Positions 56,532 to 64,000 of a DNA stretch of 64,000 nt are shown in pieces; positions within the stretch are counted from its first letter, which is position 1; each line of letters begins with the position of its first letter. Both the position numbers and the translations under genes were made by a program. Source of the DNA: Agriotes lineatus (lineage: Eukaryota > Arthropoda > Insecta > Coleoptera > Elateridae); assembly GCA_940337035.1 (NCBI GenBank), contig CALNHX010005793.1:36671-100670 (forward strand), given 5' to 3'. Under the pieces are notes generated by a model. The model searched no databases. It was not told where the DNA came from and saw only the letters and a list, made by a program, of their open reading frames with translations.

Positions 56532-57028
56532 AAGGCAGGACTCTGACAGAAAAATTACGTCGATCGGTAACGACCGTTCAACATTTCCAATGCATGTACT
56601 CTGACAACGTCGAACGGTCGCAATCGATAGCGATCGATATCAACCGTCCAGCACGAAATTCAAATCGACTGGAAAATTTTGTTGCTGGACGATGATAGCG
56701 GACGATGGTTGGCGCTTGCGTAGTTCAGTGCAAGTTGCACAGGACGATACTCAATGCACTATATGCACACTAAATTGTATAAGCACGTGGTTACATAGTC
56801 CCAAAGTTTGTTTTTGTTTTTTAAACTTTCAAGACTGTGACTTTGAGTACTATAAAAACTAAAACACTACAAAATTTTGAGGTTAGGTGTGTTTACGCGA
56901 GAACAATGACCCTCATGGACGCTGTATGCCGAACGACGCTGTCAGATGTTCGCCAATATTTCAAGCGATTGTGGATGATCGTAACCATTCGATTGCGGAC
57001 GCTTGCTAGCCTGTCAGAGTCCTGCCTT
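56532..57028. mobile_element. 497-bp inverted-repeat element rich in CGATCG
   Basis: Ends AAGGCAGGACTCTGACAG and CTGTCAGAGTCCTGCCTT are perfect over 18 bp, with ATT on both sides (a possible 3-bp duplication). The interior has many GACCGTTC/GAACGGTCG and CGATCGATA-like motifs in both orientations. No coding frame. The superfamily is open; Harbinger-like elements also use 3-bp duplications, but usually TWA. Confidence 0.7.
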
Positions 57029-57212
57029 ATTCAGTTAATAAATAGGTTTGTGCTATAAGTAATTGTCAAACCAAATGATTATTTAATAATGACAAGATGG
57101 ATCGCTAAATGCAAGGGAAATGCAGCGTAGAATTAAAATACAATTTACTTGAGGAAATCTAGTCATGGTTCTAGTAAGAAAGATAAATTAAAAGCCAGAG
57201 AAGCTTACAATC

Positions 57213-57716
57213 ATGCAAAGAGCAAATAAGACGAAGACGGACGAACAGTGGGGGAATTTACAAGAGGGGCAGAACCGAAACACTCACCACATTGCCTTGG
57301 TCGACAGTAGAATTACGAGAGAAATACAAGGCGTGCATGAGAGGATGGAACAGGCACAAAAGCTCCCGGTAGGCACGACGACTACAAACATCAACAGCGA
57401 GATGATACCCAAGTTCGAAGGCAGGGGCGGCGAATTGCCAATGATCTTCCTGGCCAAGTTAGATGATTTGATGAGGACAATACTGACAGAATGCCGGAAG
57501 CTCCAGGTGATTAACATGGCCATGAGGCATAACGCCGAAATATGGCATAGCATCATAAAATATAAATACACCACATATGGCGAGTTTAAGGAGTTATTCA
57601 AAGAACAATACTGGAGCAACTCGCACCAGGCACAAGTGAGAACGGAACTGACATCCGGCCAGTACATTGATCGAGATGGTTCTAGAGAAATGTACGTAAT
57701 GCACCGCTATAATAAG
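57213..57716 (+). pseudogene. Retrotransposon gag fragment
   Basis: From ATG 57213 the frame runs through P-K-F-E-G-R-G-G-E-L-P-M-I-F-L-A-K-L-D, then Y-G-E-F-K-E-L-F-K-E-Q-Y-W-S, Q-V-R-T-E-L and G-Q-Y. This is the order of a Ty3/gypsy-type capsid core. It is cut at M-H-R-Y-N-K at 57716, where a tRNA sequence begins. No zinc knuckle or pol follows. Confidence 0.7.
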
Positions 57717-57791
57717 GCCCGGCTAGCTCAGTCGGTAGAGCATGAGACTCTTAATTTCAGGGTCGTGGGTCGAGCCCCACGTTGGGCGCCA
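57717..57791 (+). tRNA. tRNA-Lys(CUU) sequence with encoded CCA, probable retropseudogene
   Basis: GCCCGGCTAGCTCAG starts at 57717. The anticodon CTT is at 57750-57752. The acceptor end GTTGGGCG is followed by CCA (57789-57791). Animal tRNA genes do not encode CCA, so this came from a mature, processed tRNA. The T arm has GTGGG-TCGAGC-CCCAC, one T fewer than the usual seven-base loop. One pair in the anticodon stem is a G-T wobble. It is fused upstream to a gag fragment. A working tRNA is unlikely. Confidence 0.75.
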
Positions 57792-57990
57792 AATTAATAT
57801 GCAATGGTTTGTATGGTTTAGAGATTTGTATAAAATATAAATAAATAAAGAAATTGTTACCAGGCAAATTATTATTATTTTTTGATTGGTGCTAATTGTC
57901 AATTAGTGGGTTGATTAAAATTTGTCTGTGCTTTACTTGGTAAAATAACAGTTTTATGCCCTTATTTAATTTTATTTATCTGCAAACAGT
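57792..57990. other. AT-rich non-coding stretch
   Basis: No recognisable feature apart from AAATAAATAAAG near 57838. Confidence 0.4.
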
Positions 57991-58193
57991 AATAATACAC
58001 TAGCTCAGGTTCGGTAAAGTGAAACTCGTCTCAGGTGAGTTCAGAGTTAAATATTTGGTTTTCAAATTTTAGGTTGTGCGCACCGAAGCTTTGTTATAGA
58101 GGTCCGCACTTGATAAATTTCAAAACCAAATATTTAAGTCTGAACTCACCTGAGACGAGTTTCACTTTACCGAACCTGAGCTAGTGTATTATT
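57991..58193. mobile_element. 203-bp foldback MITE
   Basis: Arms 57991-58072 and 58112-58193 are nearly perfect inverted copies (CACTAGCTCAGGTTCGG and its complement), with a 39-bp loop. TA or ATA lies at both ends. Confidence 0.85.
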
Positions 58194-58229
58194 ATAAGAA
58201 CACTTCAACCTACAATGCGAACGAGTCGG

Positions 58230-60124
58230 GTTTATACTCATAGATAAAACCTGTGTCTCGTCATTAGAAAAAACAGCCCCTGTACGAAAGACAGAGAAAC
58301 AAAGAGTAACATTTTTAGCATGTACGAATGCTTCTGGAAAACATCAAGTCAAGTTGCTGGTCACAGGAAAAGCTAAGAATCCTCAAACACTCAAAAACTC
58401 CAATAATGATACTGTGACAGATGACGAGATGACCATTCAAAAACAGCATGGATAACATCAGACATTTTTAAGCATTGGTTCAAGAAAAAATTTATTTCGG
58501 AGGTATGTCTACACTACCTGTTCACAAATTTGAAGTTTTTATACAGTATCTTCATAACTTTAGGTAAAAGAATTTTTAGAAAATGGAGGAAAGAGCATTA
58601 TTATTACTAGACAATGCATCCACCAGCAGAAGAACTTAATTACCGTCATGTATACATGCCACCAAATGTTACGTCACTAATCCAACCCATGCCATGGATC
58701 AAAATGCCATACTGTAATGTAGCATACTGTGTGCATGCTTAATTAATTCAATATTAATATCCAGATATCTAAAGGGTATCATGTGATAACAGTTGGTGGT
58801 CGATTACTGGTAGTAGTAGCAATAGGCAACCAAGGGGTTGTTTACTGCAAGTGAAAAATCTTCTTTAATTTTGAATAATCTACGTTTAATAAGTCACGTT
58901 AAAGGGCTAACTTTCCTTTAATTGTGAGAGTAATATTGTATATTTGGTACGTGATAGCAAGATAGCCTTCTTCACGATCAAATTGGTACTTAAACAATCA
59001 GGAAGTGAAAGTGAGAGTGATTGTGGCATGCTGTACTACCGTTTATCAAGGTATTAAGAGGTACGAGAGCTACAACGAGCTATTTTGGGTCTTCAACAAC
59101 TTAAGGGAGGTGTTTGACGACTGCCAATCAGTTAGGAGCTGATAGAAAATACACTCAAGGTACAAGTGAGTCTTCGTAAAGGTTAGTGTACTTTTATTAA
59201 CAAGCTTGGTACGACAAACTTAGTGGAAAGCATTGTAATTTAGGTTTAGAGCGCAATTTAGAATATTAAGTTTTCTAAATTTGCTTTGATTCGGGTACTC
59301 GACGTTTTCGGCCATTATAAGTAGAAATTATATCATTTTGGTCGAGGTACCTGTAATTAACTTTAACCTCAATTTGGAAAAAGCAATTTGATTAAATAAT
59401 TTGACAACGTTTAGTTTTGATTGATTGTAATGTCAAACCAAGCATAATAATACAATCTAACTTAAAAGAAGGTTCTATTAAAAGTACTAAAGAGTGTGAT
59501 TGACAAAGAAGTCAATACAATAATAATTTTGTAATTCAGTATTCAATTATAAAGAGATTCATTATTATAACCTTTACTCATTCAGCTAAGGAAGATAGAT
59601 TCTTATTTGCTCAATAAACTGAGTAGCCAGGGTAATTTTAAATAATAGTCAAGTGACATAATTTCAATCATATATTTTCATAAGTGAGATACGTCAATTT
59701 TGAAAGTAATTCAAAAGCAACAAGGTAAGTGTTTAATACATTATTCTCGATACTACTTCTGTTAACTAAGCAATAGGGTAGATATCCAATTTACTAATTG
59801 TAATAACCGTTCGAAAAAGGGGTTATATAACAATACGTCTTACAAAACTACTTTATCGTAAAAATTTGTTACCTGGCGTGTTTGCAAAAAATATCAGAGC
59901 AGCGTTAAAAGCTGTAACTCTAAGAGATGCTATTTTAAACTTGAATTGGCCTGGGAAAAATTAAAACCAACAGCAATTAGAAAATGTTGGCGTAACATTT
60001 TACCACAAACAAACGATTTTGATGAGGAAGATAAGATTAAGTGTTTTAAATTTACGATTATGTGATGAAGATCCAGAATATACACAAGCTGAAATTATGA
60101 ATAAAGCTGATATTATATGGTAAA
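58230..60124 (+). pseudogene. Tigger/jerky-type (pogo) transposase, split
   Basis: 58230-58717 has F-L-A-C-T-N-A-S-G, then an intron-like GTATGT...TTTAG gap near 58502-58562, then I-I-I-T... in shifting frames with L-L-L-D-N-A-S and P-P-N-V-T-S-L-I-Q-P-M. These are the D-N-A and L-I-Q-P-M-D-Q motifs of the DDE_1 family. The protein resumes at 59833 with L-L-Y-R-K-N-L-L, A-L-K-A-V-T-L-R-D-A-I, W-E-K-L-K-P-T-A-I-R-K-C-W and an acidic tail to 60124. About 1.1 kb of unknown sequence separates the two parts. Many frame changes. Confidence 0.75.
58718..59832. other. Unknown insert within the Tigger/jerky pseudogene
   Basis: The transposase motifs before and after are normally adjacent, so this is inserted or replaced sequence. 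I see no inverted ends, no frame and no RNA gene. Confidence 0.5.
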
Positions 60125-60316
60125 TGCATATTTTGTATAATTGATATGCCGGCGAAACTTTTTGCATATTTATACGTTTTTGAGCATACTTTCTGGATTT
60201 TGCATATTTGATTATATTTAGCAATAATTTGTAATGTATGAACTTTTTGGGATTTTTGTGTAAAATTTACTATTTTATTAAATTTATTAATAATTTTTTT
60301 TTGTGCAAGTGAGGTA

Positions 60317-60631
60317 TACAGATTGTCCGATCCGTTTTGAACATAGGAAATTAATGAGTGCGACAAGGAAGACATAAACAAAATGAGTAGCAGGACAAAG
60401 ATACTATTGTTTACTATTCACATAATTATTTTAATTATTTAAACTTCACTTTATACTCTTAATGCCAGATAAAATATTTGACAGAAGTGTTTGTTTGTTT
60501 CATTGACTTGATTTAAAAATTTACCTAGCCATGATTACATTCCATCTTTGCCCTGCTACTCATTTTGTTTATGTCTTCCTTGTCGCTCTCGTTAATTTCC
60601 TATGTTCAAAACGGATTTCGGACAATCTGTA
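60317..60631. mobile_element. 315-bp foldback MITE
   Basis: Inverted arms at about 60314-60402 and 60544-60634 (TACAGATTGTCCGATCCG and its complement) with about 140 bp between. TA lies at both ends. The arms agree at about 95%. Confidence 0.85.
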
Positions 60632-60639
60632 TACTTTCA

Positions 60640-61689
60640 CTTTCTGCCGCTGGAGTGCAGTGCACGTGTAATATTTGACTATTCAACACTATAACATATA
60701 AGCCAATCATATTGGAACATTTGCTTTTTTCAACCAATAACAGCAGAATATCAGTGAATATTGGGCACCATGCAAAATATTCACAAAATAATGTAGCTAC
60801 TCAAAAACTAAATAGCCTTGTTGCGAAATATCGCTTAGCAACGATGTTCTGTCCTTAGTGATATCGCTAGGTTACGTACAACTAAACACCAACAAACTGT
60901 GTGAACAAAGTTTAGCTTGCGTTAAAAATTTTAAAATATATTTTGGAAGTATTCCGCTGAATTTAATTGAGGATGAATATTAATTGATGGATTATATTTC
61001 AATAAAGTTAATCGTTATGTATTAATATTGTTTAATAGTCATCCCAAATACCACTCGAAGTGGATATATTTTTTTAAAATATATTCACTGCTTGTGGTAT
61101 TACCCTTAACTATATAAACACAGACTGTCAGCAACCCCCACTTTTCCCATAGAAGCAATGTATAAGGAAGCAGTCAACATAAAATCCATTTCAAGAGTGT
61201 TGGGTGTATAATAGTCTGGCGCGGTTAGGGGAAATCTCATTTTTATATTGCTTAAAACGTGAAGTTGGCATTGGCAGTCCATGTTTATGTAGTCAAACGT
61301 TAGAATGAATGACGTATTTGAATAAAAATTAGAGAAATAAATATACTTATACAAAATAATTAAAATGTTTACATTATTTAGAATACTCCTACTTATTTTC
61401 GAAGAAATTACAAGCATATTATGTATTATGTATATTATAACTTTGAGTGCATATCTCAACAAAATGTATGCATATTCTAGTGCAGTTGTTCTTCACGACC
61501 TGAGAACTAAGTTAATTCAACACATGTGCACTAAGCCAACAAAGCAAACTAAATTAACAGATTTTATCTACGACCACCACTAAAAGTAGGCCTCTTAGCG
61601 CTAGCTTGTTTCACTAAAAGTGACGTTTTATAGTTTACCGTGGTTAAAGAAATCAGCTGTTTACTTTTAGCCCATGTGCTAAAAGTGAA
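60640..61689. other. No recognised gene
   Basis: One possible frame, 61365-61583, starts with a hydrophobic stretch and ends in a Lys-rich tail. I find no family for it. The rest is AT-rich. Confidence 0.4.
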
Positions 61690-62415
61690 GTGAGGTTATA
61701 AAACTACAATTTCAAACTGGAAGTTGCAGATAACGAAGATAAATTACAAAGACTTCTGTTCTGCTTCTCACAAAGCTGTAGTAAATACAACCTAAAAGTC
61801 GCTATTTCCAAAACTAAATGTCTTACAGTTAGTAAAGAGCCCCTAAGATGTAAACTTGAGTTACAAGGACAAGTCATTGAGCAAGTGAGCAGCTTCAACT
61901 ATTTGGGAATTGAAATAACCAGCGCAAAAATGCTATATGAGGAGGTACAAAAACAAACTAACAGAGCTCTAAAAATATCGGGGTGCTTGAACAACTGCAT
62001 ATGGAGAAATAAATACTTAAATGTAGAAACAAAAACACGAATTTACAAGTCAGTTATAAGACCTGTAATTAAATATGCAGCAGAGACCCGCGCAGATACA
62101 GTAAAGACCCAACAAACATTAGAGACAGCAGAAATGAAAATCTTACGAAGGATCACTGGGAACACCTTAAGAGACCAGAGAAGAAGTGAGGACATAAGGG
62201 ACCAATGTAAGATACAAAAAATAGGAGACTGGGTGAAAAACCGTAGAGCAGAATGGGACCAACACATATCGAGGATGGAAGACACTAGACAAGTAAAGGT
62301 GGCCAGAGATAATGTTCCATGAGGAAGGCGTAGTCCAGGCAGACCAAAGAAAAGATGGAAGGATAATTTGGGATAAAACAAGCTGTAAGCTTGTATACAA
62401 GTGGAAGAAGAAGAA
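61690..62415 (+). mobile_element. LINE-E, 5'-truncated C-terminal part
   Basis: Starts in the RT thumb (61690) with I-S-K-T-K-C-L-T-V, S-F-N-Y-L-G-I-E-I (about 61893), then V-I-R-P-V-I-K-Y-A-A-E-T, W-D-Q-H-I-S-R-M and R-R-S-P-G-R-P-K-K-R-W. The main frame 61885-62322 ends at a TGA replacing a basic residue before the G-R-P motif. A GAAGAAGAAGAAG tail at about 62405-62418 ends the copy. The 5' truncation is usual for LINEs. Confidence 0.85.
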
Positions 62416-62696
62416 GAGTTGTAAAGTTATTCTAGTTGCTTCTTGCGTTAGAGGTAAAGTGTTTTTTAAATAATTAAACCGTTATCTAATGAATACAGTC
62501 AGATGTGGAGTATCAATAATTACATTTCGTAACTGACCTTCACTACTGTCATTCGCAAACATTCGCCCGCGCGACATGACCTACTGTTTATTATGACAAT
62601 TTTAGAAGTGTCGTAGATGCAAACCTTTGTTAAATCGATATTTATGGATTAATAACAGTAAAATTAAGGTTGTAGATAAAATATTGTATGCAACGC

Positions 62697-62769
62697 GTGC
62701 TAAAAGTCGTTTATGCACGAGACATGTTATAATTTTCATGTCTCGTGCATAAACGTCCACTTTTAGCAC
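62697..62769. repeat. Hairpin, 30-bp arms
   Basis: GTGCTAAAAGTCGTTTATGC and its complement: arms 62697-62726 and 62737-62769, with a 10-bp loop and a small mismatch/bulge. CTAAAAGT also occurs at 61611-61620, 61650-61690 and elsewhere nearby. Confidence 0.75.
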
Positions 62770-64000
62770 TTGTTACATAAATAGCTATTATGAACTCAGG
62801 GTTGTTATTATATTTTATTGATGTTCTTTATAGCATGAAATGTCGTTAATGTAATAAACACACCGTAAGTATCACTGTTGTGTATTTTTACATGCACTAA
62901 ATAGTGAACAATCTCCTTGGAATGACAAAGGTGTTCATCAATTAGTCCACTATATCAAGACTACTGTATTAGCAGTGCAGCATCAAAAGGTGATTCAATT
63001 TGAATTTAAAACAAATTGAACATTTGTATCCAACTATTATAATGAGACCATGTATTATTAGTTATTAAATTTTGTTTTTGTTTAGTAATTACACTTCTGG
63101 TACAGCATTTTTTTTAAAGCATGAAGATAGCCATGAAAATTTGCTTCGTTTTTAGAAAATATGCACAAAATGTACTCATCCAACTATTATAAATTTGAGC
63201 TCATATTAAAAGACAACAATAAGATCATCGCAAGCAAAATACAAAAGCTAAAAGAAGGGTAAAATGTAGTACCTGAACAAGACATGGGATCACTGCACGC
63301 AAGGCAGTAATTCAGGTGTAAATGGACAACACTATCATCATTATAATTTTAGCTCCTATATGTCTACTCCATAACATACACCGCCTGCAACAAATCCATT
63401 TATGTCTCTGGTGTGCAGTTCTCATCCAGTCTCAACCAGTCAAGCGCTAAATGTAGTAAACCCATCACATTAGTGGTCTCTGTTGTAGTATCTTGTTGAT
63501 CCATGGTCTTCACTGCATAATTTTCTTTTTCACAGTCCACTCGTGCAATGTGCCCTGCCTATTACAACTTGTAGTACACACAAGTTTGTGTACTTGCCAC
63601 TTAGCTTCTCTATAAATCTCCAGCAGCCCTCCGGGCTCCGGAAAAGGCAAACTATATAGGCGCGGAAGAGCGAGTTCTCTTCGAATTCATGAAAGTGGCT
63701 GACTGCTGTGAAGAGATGAATCCTGTTGTTTTCTGACGGGTTCAGAAGAATTTTGCTGAACTTATTCTTTGAGAATTCTTCCTACCACAGAAACTCGAAA
63801 TAGTTTCAACAGCTGCAAAAAAATATTATATGTAGAATAGATGACCAATACTTCATTAATTCTTAGGATTACAAGATTGTGGAGGCTTAAAGCCAAAATG
63901 AATACTACTTACGTAGCTAACATAAAAATCGAATACAAGGTGTAACGTTCCCCAGAATGTGGGCGGACCTCAAATTCAACCAATAGGACATGGGCCCACA
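62770..64000. other. No recognised feature
   Basis: No long frame, RNA gene or inverted repeat was seen up to the window end. Confidence 0.4.

Overview
This window is eukaryotic, almost certainly from an insect or another arthropod. It is AT-rich, has spliced genes with short GT-AG introns, and is filled with arthropod-type transposable elements: an errantivirus-like LTR element with an env gene, a mariner with a DD34D catalytic triad, hAT and piggyBac derivatives, a P-element-like transposase, Tigger/jerky remains, tRNA-derived SINEs and several LINEs with an APE-type endonuclease. No bacterial operon, rRNA or CRISPR array is visible. The species cannot be named from the sequence.

Layout. 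1-5.3 kb: a minus-strand LINE inserted beside a broken P-like transposase that itself carries small foldback elements, followed by a tRNA-Ala-like SINE. 5.35-21.17 kb: the most unusual part, a tandem array of three long gene units (spacing 4,992 and 5,487 bp) plus two partial units. Each long unit holds a conserved AT-rich leader, a spliced gene whose last coding exon carries a PWWP-like domain, and then 13-16 copies of a 180-bp satellite. Each satellite monomer looks like a 125-nt exon plus a 55-nt intron. Unit B keeps a 496-codon spliced frame (including stop). Unit C has a frameshift in exon 1 and has lost the PWWP exon. The three long units have ATA where the two partial units have an ATG start.

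21.2-33.5 kb: an errantivirus-like element (gag, protease, broken pol, integrase, env, 3' LTR) without a visible 5' LTR. It is split by a Sola-like DNA transposon (4-bp duplication AAAT), which is split in turn by a long-inverted-repeat element of uncertain class (probable TA duplication). 36.3-54.7 kb: three related LINEs, cut by a nearly intact mariner, two opposed copies of a non-autonomous hAT (one with an 8-bp target duplication and an inserted tRNA-Asp-like SINE), a piggyBac remnant, and a composite element rich in GGAATTA repeats. 54.8-64 kb: three foldback MITEs, an unclassified inverted-repeat element, a gag fragment fused to a tRNA-Lys sequence that includes an encoded CCA, Tigger/jerky fragments, a 5'-truncated LINE tail, and stretches with no recognisable content.

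Most coding matter here is selfish DNA in various states of decay. The tandem PWWP gene is the only candidate cellular-type (or captured) gene, and it is the best candidate for an undescribed system: a higher-order repeat in which the gene and an exon-like satellite are amplified together.
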